In this document: piece by piece, positions 31,806 to 39,583 of the stretch | Position numbering within the stretch: position 1 is the first letter of the stretch | How the letters are laid out: every line of letters begins with the position of its first letter | NCBI RefSeq assembly: GCF_033898525.1 | Contig: NZ_JAXAFJ010000013.1 | Location: 1 to 64,000, forward strand | Reading direction: 5' to 3' | Length of the DNA: 64,000 nt | Origin: Flaviflagellibacter rhizophilus | GTDB taxonomy: Bacteria; Pseudomonadota; Alphaproteobacteria; Rhizobiales; Methylopilaceae | Translations under genes and position numbers: made by a program | The notes under the pieces: model-generated | The model's input: the letters and a program-made list of their open reading frames with translations, nothing else | The model's database searches: none | What the model was told of the DNA's origin: nothing

Positions 31806-32867
31806 TTGGTAAATGTTCCGTTAAGTGACCGCGCTGGACCGGGGAAGCCGATCCTCCAGGTGCTCGGCGGACAGCGCCTCGAACGGCCCCCGCTCTGGAT
31901 GATGAGACAGGCGGGACGCTACCTCCCCGAATACCGTGCTCTTCGCTCCAAGGCCGGCTCCTTCCTCGACCTCTGCTACACGCCCGATCTGGCGGCAGAG
32001 GTGACTCTCCAGCCAATCCGCAGGTTCGGCTTCGATGCGGCGATCCTGTTCTCCGATATCCTGATCATCCCGCACGCGCTGGGACTTGGCCTCGATTTCC
32101 TCGAAGGTGAAGGCCCGCGGATGGAAACCGTTCGCTCGACGAATGAGCTCTCCAAGCTGGCGGGTGATCTCGACCCTGCAAAGGTCGGCGCGGTCTACGA
32201 GGCGATCCGGCTGATCCGGGGCGAGTTGCCGCCCTCCACGACGCTCATCGGCTTCGTCGGCGCGCCGTGGACCGTCGCGACCTATGTGGTTGCCGGTGGA
32301 GGTTCGAAGGACCATGCCGACGCACGGCTTTGGGCGGCGCGGGATCCCGACGGCTTCGGCCAACTCATGGATCGGCTCGTGGATGCCTCGGTTGCGCATC
32401 TCGCCGGACAGATCAGAGCCGGCGTCGATGCCGTGCAGATCTTCGACAGCTGGGGCGGTGAACTGGCGCCGCTGGATTTCGAACGCTGGTGTATCCGTCC
32501 CGTGGCCCGGATCGTGGAACGCCTGAGTGCGGAGTTCCCGAGAGTGCCGATCATTGCGTTTCCGCGGGCGGCGGGTTCGAAGCTGGGCGCGTTCGCTGCA
32601 GCCTTGCCCGATGTCGCACTTGGCATCGACACGGCTGAAAGTGCGGCGGGCCTCGACCGCATCATCGGCGCGGATCGCGTGGTTCAGGGCAATCTGGATC
32701 CAATTACGCTGGTTGCCGGAGGTGATGCGCTCGACCGTTCGATCGATCACGTGCTTTCCTCATTCGCGAATCGGCCGCACATCTTCAATCTGGGACATGG
32801 CATTCGGCAGGAGACGCCGATTGCCCATGTGGAGCGGCTCGTGGCGCGCGTCCGGGGAGACGTCTGA
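31806..32867 (+). CDS. hemE: Uroporphyrinogen decarboxylase
   Basis: A 353-residue haem-pathway enzyme converting uroporphyrinogen III to coproporphyrinogen III. The family motif PPLWMMRQAGRYLPEYR is at about 28-44, and GFVGAPWTVATYVV and IFDSWGG follow. The start is a TTG at 31806; no better codon exists before residue 32. A half-degenerate CtrA box (TAAA-N7-TTAAG at 31810-31825) lies over the first codons. It overlaps hemJ by one base (TGATG). Adjacent to oriC as in other alphaproteobacteria. Confidence 0.96.
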   Translation: MVNVPLSDRAGPGKPILQVLGGQRLERPPLWMMRQAGRYLPEYRALRSKAGSFLDLCYTPDLAAEVTLQPIRRFGFDAAILFSDILIIPHALGLGLDFLEGEGPRMETVRSTNELSKLAGDLDPAKVGAVYEAIRLIRGELPPSTTLIGFVGAPWTVATYVVAGGGSKDHADARLWAARDPDGFGQLMDRLVDASVAHLAGQIRAGVDAVQIFDSWGGELAPLDFERWCIRPVARIVERLSAEFPRVPIIAFPRAAGSKLGAFAAALPDVALGIDTAESAAGLDRIIGADRVVQGNLDPITLVAGGDALDRSIDHVLSSFANRPHIFNLGHGIRQETPIAHVERLVARVRGDV

Positions 32868-33298
32868 TGGCCGAGTTCTATCCTTGGGTGAAGGCATTCC
32901 ACATCGTCGCCATGACGGCGTGGATGGCGGCCATGCTCTATTTGCCCCGCCTCTTCGTTTACCACACAGGTGTGGCTGCCGGATCGGAAGCCTCGGAGAC
33001 CTTCAAGGTCATGGAGCGCCGCCTGCTGAAGGCGATCGCAACACCCGCGATGGCCTTGACCTGGATCCTCGGGATCACGCTCGCCGTGATGAGCGGCGCG
33101 TTCAGCGAAGGCTGGATGCACGCAAAGCTGCTCTTCGCCCTCATCCTGTCCGGCTATCACGGCTTCCTGGCGCGCTCGACCCGCACCTTCGCGGCCGACA
33201 GCAACACGCGGAAGGCCGGCTTCTACCGGATCCTGAACGAGGTCCCGACGGTCGGCCTCATCATCATCGTGGTCTTGGTCGTGGTGAAGCCGTTCTAG
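32867..33298 (+). CDS. hemJ: Protoporphyrinogen IX oxidase HemJ (UPF0093)
   Basis: A 143-residue four-helix membrane protein. The haem-ligand-type histidine of the family is H12 in VKAFHIVAMTAWMAAMLYLPR (first helix, given in part), and the ARSTRTFAADSN loop and LNEVPTVGLIIIV end are typical. HemJ oxidises protoporphyrinogen IX late in haem synthesis. Its stop-start overlap with hemE indicates an operon. In many Rhizobiales hemH also lies between hemE and rho; it is absent here. Confidence 0.93.
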   Translation: MAEFYPWVKAFHIVAMTAWMAAMLYLPRLFVYHTGVAAGSEASETFKVMERRLLKAIATPAMALTWILGITLAVMSGAFSEGWMHAKLLFALILSGYHGFLARSTRTFAADSNTRKAGFYRILNEVPTVGLIIIVVLVVVKPF

Positions 33299-33418
33299 AT
33301 CACGAAAACGCCACTTGCGGGTTCCTCAACGAATCCGTATTTGTGTCTCATCTCCTTTCGCAGGTGGATGCTATCAAGCGTTTCTGAGGCCTTCTGGTCC
33401 AAGAACCGGGCATCAGCG

Positions 33419-33465
33419 GTCCCGCTGGTCCCTGCCTGCGCCCCTCCCCTCCTGTCGCCTCTGGC
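33419..33465 (+). promoter_or_regulatory. C-rich, G-poor rho leader segment
   Basis: The 192-nt leader before rho contains a strikingly C-rich stretch: 33421-33462 has 24 C and 8 G in 42 nt. Such RNA is what Rho prefers to bind. Autogenous control of rho through its leader is established in E. coli, so this may be a rut-like element for feedback. Confidence 0.45.
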
Positions 33466-33490
33466 GGCCATCATTGCTGAAAGTTCTCCG

Positions 33491-34753
33491 ATGGAGATCA
33501 GGCTTCAGGACCTGAAAAAGAAGTCGCCGCAGGAATTGCTGGCGCTTGCCGACGAATTCGAGATCGAGAACGCCTCGACGCTGCGGAAGCAGGAATTGCT
33601 GTTCGCCATCCTCAAGCAGCATGCAGCGCGCGAGCATGAGATCATTGGCGGCGGCGTGGTCGAGGTCTTGCCGGATGGCTTCGGCTTCCTCAGGTCCTGG
33701 GATGCGAATTACCTTCCGGGTCCGGACGACATCTATGTCTCACCCTCGCAGATCCGCCGCTTTTCGCTGCGCACCGGCGATACGGTTGAAGGCCATATTC
33801 GCAGCCCCAAGGAAGGCGAGCGCTATTTCGCCCTCCTGAAGGTCAACACGCTCAACTTCGAGGATCCCGAGAAGGCGCGTCACAAGGTTCATTTCGACAA
33901 TCTGACGCCGCTTTATCCATCCGAGCGCCTGAAGCTCGAGGTGGAGGATCCGACGATCAAGGACCAGTCGGCTCGCGTGATCGACATCGTTTCGCCGATC
34001 GGCAAGGGTCAGCGCGGCCTCATCGTCGCCCCGCCGCGCACCGGCAAGACCATGCTGCTGCAGAACATTGCGCGGTCCATCACCAACAATCACCCGGAAT
34101 GCTACCTCATCGTCCTGCTCATCGACGAGCGGCCGGAAGAGGTCACGGACATGCAGCGCACGGTGAAGGGCGAGGTTGTATCCTCGACCTTCGATGAGCC
34201 GGCGGTGCGTCACGTGCAGGTGGCGGAGATGGTCATCGAGAAAGCCAAGCGCCTGGTCGAGCATGGCCGTGACGTCGTCATCCTGCTGGATTCGATCACC
34301 CGCCTCGGCCGCGCTTACAACACGGTCGTTCCCTCGTCGGGCAAGGTGCTGACCGGCGGTGTTGACGCCAATGCCTTGCAGCGCCCGAAGCGCTTCTTCG
34401 GCGCTGCGCGGAACATTGAGGAAGGCGGCTCGCTGACCATCATTGCGACTGCGCTGATCGACACCGGCAGCCGCATGGACGAAGTGATCTTCGAGGAGTT
34501 CAAGGGCACCGGCAATTCCGAGATCATTCTCGACCGCAAGGTCTCGGACAAGCGGGTCTTCCCGGCGATGGACATCACACGCTCCGGCACCCGGAAGGAA
34601 GAGCTCCTGGTCGCGCCCGACATTCTCAAGAAGATGTATGTCCTGCGCCGTATCCTGAACCCGATGGGCACGGTGGATGCCATCGAGTTCCTGAACGACA
34701 AGATGCGCCAGACAAAGACCAACTCCGAGTTCTTCGATTCGATGAACACCTGA
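33491..34753 (+). CDS. rho: Transcription termination factor Rho
   Basis: A 420-residue hexameric RNA helicase that ends transcription. The N-terminal domain (LKKKSPQELLALADEF), cold-shock RNA-binding domain (about 50-125, GFGFLRS) and RecA-like ATPase with Walker A APPRTGKT (180-187) and VILLDSITRLGRAYN are complete. The start at 33491 (MEIRLQDLKK) gives the family length; the 50-residue upstream extension is low-complexity leader. A strong hairpin terminator follows at 34781. The leader is C-rich, suggesting autoregulation. Confidence 0.97.
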   Translation: MEIRLQDLKKKSPQELLALADEFEIENASTLRKQELLFAILKQHAAREHEIIGGGVVEVLPDGFGFLRSWDANYLPGPDDIYVSPSQIRRFSLRTGDTVEGHIRSPKEGERYFALLKVNTLNFEDPEKARHKVHFDNLTPLYPSERLKLEVEDPTIKDQSARVIDIVSPIGKGQRGLIVAPPRTGKTMLLQNIARSITNNHPECYLIVLLIDERPEEVTDMQRTVKGEVVSSTFDEPAVRHVQVAEMVIEKAKRLVEHGRDVVILLDSITRLGRAYNTVVPSSGKVLTGGVDANALQRPKRFFGAARNIEEGGSLTIIATALIDTGSRMDEVIFEEFKGTGNSEIILDRKVSDKRVFPAMDITRSGTRKEELLVAPDILKKMYVLRRILNPMGTVDAIEFLNDKMRQTKTNSEFFDSMNT

Positions 34754-34780
34754 CGGTCCTTGAAGGCTTGGGAACTGCCC

Positions 34781-34820
34781 GAGGGCTCGCGGACATGTCG
34801 CGGGCCCTTCTTCTTTGTTT
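34781..34820 (+). terminator. Rho-independent terminator after rho, abutting parS
   Basis: A stem of about 10-11 bp including one or two G-T pairs (34781-34791 with 34799-34809) and a 7-nt loop is followed by CTTCTTTGTTT. The T-rich tail runs into the first parS-like site at 34816. It lies 28 bp after the rho stop. Confidence 0.75.
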
Positions 34821-34831
34821 CACGTGAAACG
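34816..34831. promoter_or_regulatory. parS: parS centromere site 1
   Basis: TGTTTCACGTGAAACG matches the 16-bp parS consensus TGTTTCACGTGAAACA at 15 of 16 positions. It lies between the rho terminator and mnmE. ParB (gene at 39584) is expected to load here. Confidence 0.9.
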
Positions 34832-34850
34832 CTGCGCGGCCGTGGACACG

Positions 34851-36149
34851 ATGATGACGGACGACACCATCTTTGCGCTCTCGACGGCTCCCGGGCGAGC
34901 GGGTGTAGCAGTCGTGCGCGTGTCAGGAAGGCTCGCCTCCGAGGCGGCCGTTCAGCTGGCCGGGCAGTGCCCTCCGCCCCGTGTTGCCACCCTCCGGACC
35001 TTGCGGGAATTCTCGGGCGAGGTGCTCGACCGTGGCCTGGTCATCTATTTTCCGCGCCCGAACTCCTTCACCGGACAGGACGTGGTTGAGTTCCACCTCC
35101 ATGGTGGCCGAGCGATCCTTAAGGGGGTGATCGGCGTCCTAGCGAGCATGAGCGGCCTGCGGCCAGCCGAAGCGGGGGAATTTGTGCGTCGCGCCGTCGA
35201 GGCCGGCAAGATGGACCTTTCGGAAGCCGAGGCACTTGCCGACCTTCTCGACTCGGAAACTGGTGCACAACGGCGGCAGGCGTTGCAGGGCCTTGGAGGC
35301 GGCATCGGCCGCAAGGCCGATCATTGGCGCGCAATGCTCATCGATGCGCTGGCGCTGGTTGAAGCTGCGATCGACTTCTCCGAAGAGGAGGACATCGGCA
35401 CGGGCTTGATCGACCGGGCTGCGTCCGACAGCCGTGCCTTGCTCAGGGAGATGAACCTTGTTCTTGCGGCCCCCGACGGGGAGCGGCTTCGCGATGGTGC
35501 GACTATCATCGTCGCCGGCCCTCCAAATGCGGGCAAATCGACCTTTATCAATGCCGTGGCCGGACGAGATGTTGCGCTCGCCACGCCGCATGCGGGCACC
35601 ACCCGGGACATGATCGAGGTGATGCTGGACCTGGGGGGCTATCCCGCTGTGCTGGTCGATACAGCGGGCTTCCGCGAGACGTCGGATCCGGTGGAACGAG
35701 AGGCCATCAGGCGCGCAAGATTGCGCGCCGAGAAGGCGGATCTTGTTCTGTGGCTCTCGGACGACGCGGCGATCGGCCCGCCCGATCTAGGCGGGACCAC
35801 CGTTTGGCAAGTGCATACCAAGGCGGATCTCCTTGGGCCGGACGCTGCGGCGGGTTTCGTCATTTCGGCTGTGTCCGGCCATGGTATCCCGGACCTGCTT
35901 GGAGCTATGGAAGCATGGGCCAAGAAGTTGTTGGTCGGTGCCGAGTCGGCGCTGATTACCAGAGCCCGGCATCGCGACGCACTGCGGGATGCCACCGGGT
36001 ATCTTGAGGCCGCCATTGATCTGGTTGAACCGGAACTCATGGCTGAAAATCTGCGGCTCGCCGCTCGTGCGCTCGGTCGCATTTCCGGCCGCGTCGACGT
36101 AGAAGATGTGCTGGATAAGATCTTCGGTCAGTTCTGTATCGGAAAGTAG
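34851..36149 (+). CDS. mnmE: tRNA modification GTPase MnmE
   Basis: A 432-residue GTPase that with MnmG makes the cmnm5 modification at U34. N-terminal folate-binding domain (DTIFALSTAPGRAGVAVVR), central helical region, G domain with GPPNAGKS (about 223-230) and TAGFRET, and the C-terminal FCIGK cysteine motif are intact. Start choice is between ATG 34851, ATG 34854 and a TTG at 34815 that would translate the parS site as FHVKR; none has a clear ribosome binding site. Its stop directly abuts the mnmG ATG. Confidence 0.95.
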   Translation: MMTDDTIFALSTAPGRAGVAVVRVSGRLASEAAVQLAGQCPPPRVATLRTLREFSGEVLDRGLVIYFPRPNSFTGQDVVEFHLHGGRAILKGVIGVLASMSGLRPAEAGEFVRRAVEAGKMDLSEAEALADLLDSETGAQRRQALQGLGGGIGRKADHWRAMLIDALALVEAAIDFSEEEDIGTGLIDRAASDSRALLREMNLVLAAPDGERLRDGATIIVAGPPNAGKSTFINAVAGRDVALATPHAGTTRDMIEVMLDLGGYPAVLVDTAGFRETSDPVEREAIRRARLRAEKADLVLWLSDDAAIGPPDLGGTTVWQVHTKADLLGPDAAAGFVISAVSGHGIPDLLGAMEAWAKKLLVGAESALITRARHRDALRDATGYLEAAIDLVEPELMAENLRLAARALGRISGRVDVEDVLDKIFGQFCIGK

Positions 36150-38015
36150 ATGTTTCATGTGAAACACCCTTTCGACGTCATTGTGGTCGGCGGCGGCCAC
36201 GCTGGCTGCGAAGCTGCTGCGGCGGCTGCGCGGATGGGCGCGCGCACACTGCTGGTTACCCAGAAGTCGACGAACATCGGTGCGATGTCCTGCAACCCCG
36301 CGATCGGCGGGCTCGGCAAGGGGCACCTGGTTCGTGAGATAGATGCTCTTGATGGCTTGATGGGCAGGGTTGCTGACGCGGGCGGTATCCAGTTCCGCGT
36401 CCTGAACCGCCGCAAAGGTGCAGCTGTGCGAGGGCCCCGGGCCCAAGCAGATCGCAAGCTCTACGCCGCCGCCATGCAAAAGGCCCTGGCGTCACAGGAG
36501 GGTCTCTCCGTTTTGGAAGGTGAGGTGACCGACCTCATCATGCAGGGCATTCAGGCCGCCGGCGTCAAGCTAGCGGGCGGGTGCGAGATCCCGTCCGCTG
36601 CCGTGGTGATCACGACCGGTACCTTCCTTGATGCCATGATCCATCTTGGCGAACGGACATGGCCTGCAGGCAGGGCCGGAGATAATCCATCGGTGCCACT
36701 CGCAGCTCGGATCCGGGATGCCGGCTTTGCGGTCGGGCGCCTGAAGACGGGCACTCCGCCCCGGCTCGACGGGCGCACCATCGCGTTCGGCGGTTTGGAG
36801 GTTCAGCCCGGCGATGATGTGGCGGAGCCGTTCTCCACCCTGACGGAAAGGCTCCCCAACCCTCAGGTCGATTGCCACATCACCCGGACCACATCGGCAA
36901 CGCACGCGATCATTCAGGCCAACCTGCATCGGGCTCCCATGTATTCCGGGCAGATCGCCAGCCGCGGCCCGCGCTACTGCCCGTCCATCGAGGACAAGGT
37001 GGTTCGCTTCAACGACCGCGACAGCCACCAGATCTTCCTGGAGCCCGAGGGTCTTGATGATCCGACAATCTATCCAAACGGGATTTCCACCTCCCTTCCG
37101 GAGGACGTTCAGCTTGCGCTCCTGCACACGATCCCAGGCCTGGAAGAGGTTCGGATCCTGCGTCCGGGCTACGCCATCGAGTACGATTTCGTAGATCCTC
37201 GAGAACTCGAACCTACGCTCGAAACCAAGCGAATCCGGGGTCTGTTCCTGGCCGGACAGATCAACGGCACGACCGGCTACGAAGAGGCAGCGGCGCAGGG
37301 GCTTCTGGCCGGGATCAATGCCGCGCGTCGGTCTTCGGGCCAGGACGGTGCGGTGATCGACAGGGCTGACGCCTATCTTGGTGTGATGGTGGATGATCTG
37401 GTCACGCGGGGCGTATCGGAGCCGTATCGGATGTTCACCTCCCGCGCCGAGTTCCGCCTCGCGCTACGTGCCGACAATGCGGACCAGCGCCTCACGGACA
37501 AGGGCGTGGCGCTCGGCTGTGTTGCTGAAGAACGGTCCAAACACTGGGCATGCAAGAGGGAAGCACTTGGCCATGCCAGGGACTTGGCTCTCTCCCTGAC
37601 CCTCTCGCCAAGTGCTGCCGAGGTTCATGGCATCCAGATCAACAAGGATGGCATCAAGCGTTCGGCTTACGAACTTCTCGCCCGTCCAGAGATCGGCGTG
37701 GGTGATCTGCGTCGGGTCTGGCCGGAATTGAACGGGGTGGACGATCGCATAGCGGACCAGCTCGAGATCGAAGCCACCTACGCGGTCTATCTCGACAGGC
37801 AGGCTGCGGATGTGGAGGGCTTCAGGCGAGAAGAGGCGCGCGAGATCCCGGATACTCTAGACTACCGGGCGGTCCCCGGCCTTTCCGGCGAACTTCAGCA
37901 GAAGCTGGCGCTCATCCGACCGCGGACACTGGGCCAGGCAGGACGCATCGAAGGCATGACGCCTGCCGCGCTGACCTTGATCCTCGCCCATAGCAAGCGG
38001 CGATCCGCGGCATGA
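36150..38015 (+). CDS. mnmG: tRNA uridine 5-carboxymethylaminomethyl modification enzyme MnmG
   Basis: A 621-residue FAD protein acting with MnmE. It begins MFHVKHPFDVIVVGGGHAG: the first six codons are a parS site, after which comes the FAD-binding GGGHAGCEAA (14-23). CNPAIGGLGKGHL, GRLKTGTPPR and NGTTGYEEAAAQG are all present. Length matches the family. The ATG follows the mnmE TAG with no gap, and the rsmG ATG overlaps its TGA, so mnmE-mnmG-rsmG are one unit. Confidence 0.97.
   Translation: MFHVKHPFDVIVVGGGHAGCEAAAAAARMGARTLLVTQKSTNIGAMSCNPAIGGLGKGHLVREIDALDGLMGRVADAGGIQFRVLNRRKGAAVRGPRAQADRKLYAAAMQKALASQEGLSVLEGEVTDLIMQGIQAAGVKLAGGCEIPSAAVVITTGTFLDAMIHLGERTWPAGRAGDNPSVPLAARIRDAGFAVGRLKTGTPPRLDGRTIAFGGLEVQPGDDVAEPFSTLTERLPNPQVDCHITRTTSATHAIIQANLHRAPMYSGQIASRGPRYCPSIEDKVVRFNDRDSHQIFLEPEGLDDPTIYPNGISTSLPEDVQLALLHTIPGLEEVRILRPGYAIEYDFVDPRELEPTLETKRIRGLFLAGQINGTTGYEEAAAQGLLAGINAARRSSGQDGAVIDRADAYLGVMVDDLVTRGVSEPYRMFTSRAEFRLALRADNADQRLTDKGVALGCVAEERSKHWACKREALGHARDLALSLTLSPSAAEVHGIQINKDGIKRSAYELLARPEIGVGDLRRVWPELNGVDDRIADQLEIEATYAVYLDRQAADVEGFRREEAREIPDTLDYRAVPGLSGELQQKLALIRPRTLGQAGRIEGMTPAALTLILAHSKRRSAA
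36151..36166. promoter_or_regulatory. parS: parS centromere site 2, over the mnmG start
   Basis: TGTTTCATGTGAAACA matches parS at 15 of 16 positions; the change C to T breaks the central CACGTG to CATGTG. It begins inside the mnmG ATG and encodes FHVKH. A binding site is thus constrained as coding sequence. Confidence 0.85.
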
Positions 38016-38653
38016 ACGCCCGTAGCCATGCGGAACTCCTCCTTCCGGAGGTTTCACGTGAAACATGGGACAGGGCAGATCGCCTGATCCAGATCCTCCT
38101 GAAATGGCAGCCGCGCATCAATCTGGTCTCTGCCAGCACTCTCTCCGATGCGTGGACACGCCATGTCGTGGATTCGCTTCAACTCGTTCAGGCGGCACCA
38201 ACCGCAAAGGCCTGGGTAGACCTCGGTTCCGGAGCCGGCTTTCCCGGACTGTTGATCGCTGCCGCGCTGGACAGCGCCGATGTCCATCTGGTGGAAAGCG
38301 ACCAGCGCAAATGCGCCTTCCTCAGGGAGGCGGCGCGCGCTATGGGCGTTACGGTGCGCATTCACAGCATGCGGATCGAAGCCTGCTATGGCGATCTTCC
38401 CGCGCAGATTGATGTCGTGAGCGCGCGCGCACTCGCTCCGCTCCCCAAGCTGCTGTCGCTGGCCGCACCGATCCTCGAAAACGGTGCAAAGGGCGTGTTT
38501 CCGAAGGGCCGCGATGCGGAAGCTGAATTGACCGCGGCACGTGAATACTGGAACATCGAGGCGGGGTTGATGCCGAGCATCAGCGATCCGCACGCACGCG
38601 TGGTTGTGGTATCGAGCTTGTCCCCACGACCTGTTCAACAATCGGGCGGTTAA
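38012..38653 (+). CDS. rsmG: 16S rRNA (guanine527-N7)-methyltransferase RsmG
   Basis: A 213-residue SAM-dependent methyltransferase (formerly GidB) modifying G527 of 16S rRNA. The SAM loop DLGSGAGFPG is at 70-79 and the SARALAPLPKLL segment is characteristic. Residues EVSRETWDRADR near the N-terminus are encoded partly by the third parS site. The ATG overlaps the mnmG stop, and parA starts 5 bp after its stop, linking RNA modification and partition genes. Confidence 0.95.
   Translation: MNARSHAELLLPEVSRETWDRADRLIQILLKWQPRINLVSASTLSDAWTRHVVDSLQLVQAAPTAKAWVDLGSGAGFPGLLIAAALDSADVHLVESDQRKCAFLREAARAMGVTVRIHSMRIEACYGDLPAQIDVVSARALAPLPKLLSLAAPILENGAKGVFPKGRDAEAELTAAREYWNIEAGLMPSISDPHARVVVVSSLSPRPVQQSGG
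38050..38065. promoter_or_regulatory. parS: parS centromere site 3, inside rsmG
   Basis: GGTTTCACGTGAAACA matches parS at 15 of 16 positions, with the CACGTG core intact. It lies 39 bp into rsmG, about 590 bp upstream of parA. Confidence 0.9.
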
Positions 38654-38658
38654 CGTAA

Positions 38659-39566
38659 ATGGCTGACATGGCCAAGCCTGTTCGCATTCTCGCCGTCGCA
38701 AACCAGAAGGGTGGCGTCGGCAAGACCACCACTGCCATAAACCTAGGCACGGCTTTGGCCGCGATCGGCGAGCGGGTGCTTATCGTCGACCTCGATCCGC
38801 AGGGTAATGCGTCGACCGGGCTCGGCATCGACCGCAAGAGCCGCAAGCGATCGACCTACGATGTGATGGTGGGCGATGCGAGCATGCGGGAGGTCATCCT
38901 TCCGACAGCCGTGCCGCAGCTCGATGTCGCTCCATCCACGATGGATCTGCTCGGGGTGGAGATGGAGATCGCTTCGGACCGCCACCGCGCCTACCGGCTG
39001 CGCGACGCCCTGAAGGCGCTTCAGAGCGAGCAGCCCTACACCTATGTTCTCGTCGACTGCCCGCCCAGCTTCAATCTGCTGACGATCAACTCGCTTGCCG
39101 CGGCCCAATCCATCCTGGTGCCGCTGCAGTGCGAGTTCTTTGCCCTGGAAGGGCTCTCGCAGCTTCTCCGCACCGTGGATCAGGTGCGCACCACACTGAA
39201 CCCCGCNCCCAATCCATCCTGGTGCCGCTGCAGTGCGAGTTCTTTGCCCTGGAAGGGCTCTCGCAGCTTCTCCGCACCGTGGATCAGGTGCGCACCACAC
39301 TGAACCCCGCGCTGCAGATCCAGGGCATCGTGCTGACGATGTTCGACGCCCGGAATAACCTGTCCGGGCAGGTCGTGGCGGATGTGCGTGCCTTCATGGG
39401 TGACAAGGTGTTCGAGACGGTCATTCCTCGAAATGTGCGCGTCTCTGAGGCACCTTCGCACGGCAAGCCGGTGCTGCTGTACGACCTGAACTGCACGGGA
39501 AGCCAGGCCTACCTGAAGCTCGCTTCCGAGATCATCCAGCGTGAACGTGCGCTCCGCGCCGCCTGA
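38659..39566 (+). CDS. parA: Chromosome partitioning ATPase ParA, frame broken by an assembly duplication
   Basis: ParA-type ATPase that moves ParB-parS complexes. Walker A variant KGGVGKTT is at 17-24; VDLDPQGNAS and VLVDCPPSFNLLTINS follow. As written, the frame ends at 39303 because a 103-bp segment is repeated after one N. Removing 104 bases (one copy plus the N) restores a single 267-residue frame through GIVLTMFDARNNLS to the TGA at 39566, the normal ParA length. I therefore treat the gene as intact in the organism. It starts 5 bp after rsmG and lies 17 bp before parB. Confidence 0.93.
39104..39310. repeat. Perfect 103-bp direct duplication around an N (assembly join)
   Basis: Bases 39104-39206 and 39208-39310 are identical, separated only by N at 39207. 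The unit shifts the parA frame by two. Identity without a single mismatch, the N, and the intact gene after removing one copy all point to two contigs with overlapping ends placed side by side rather than merged. Confidence 0.95.
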
Positions 39567-39583
39567 TATCGGGGAAGACAGAG

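Noticed and set aside
38659..39303. parA as a genuine pseudogene
   Set aside because: The only lesion is a perfect 103-bp duplication next to an N, which is better explained by scaffolding; the gene is otherwise intact.
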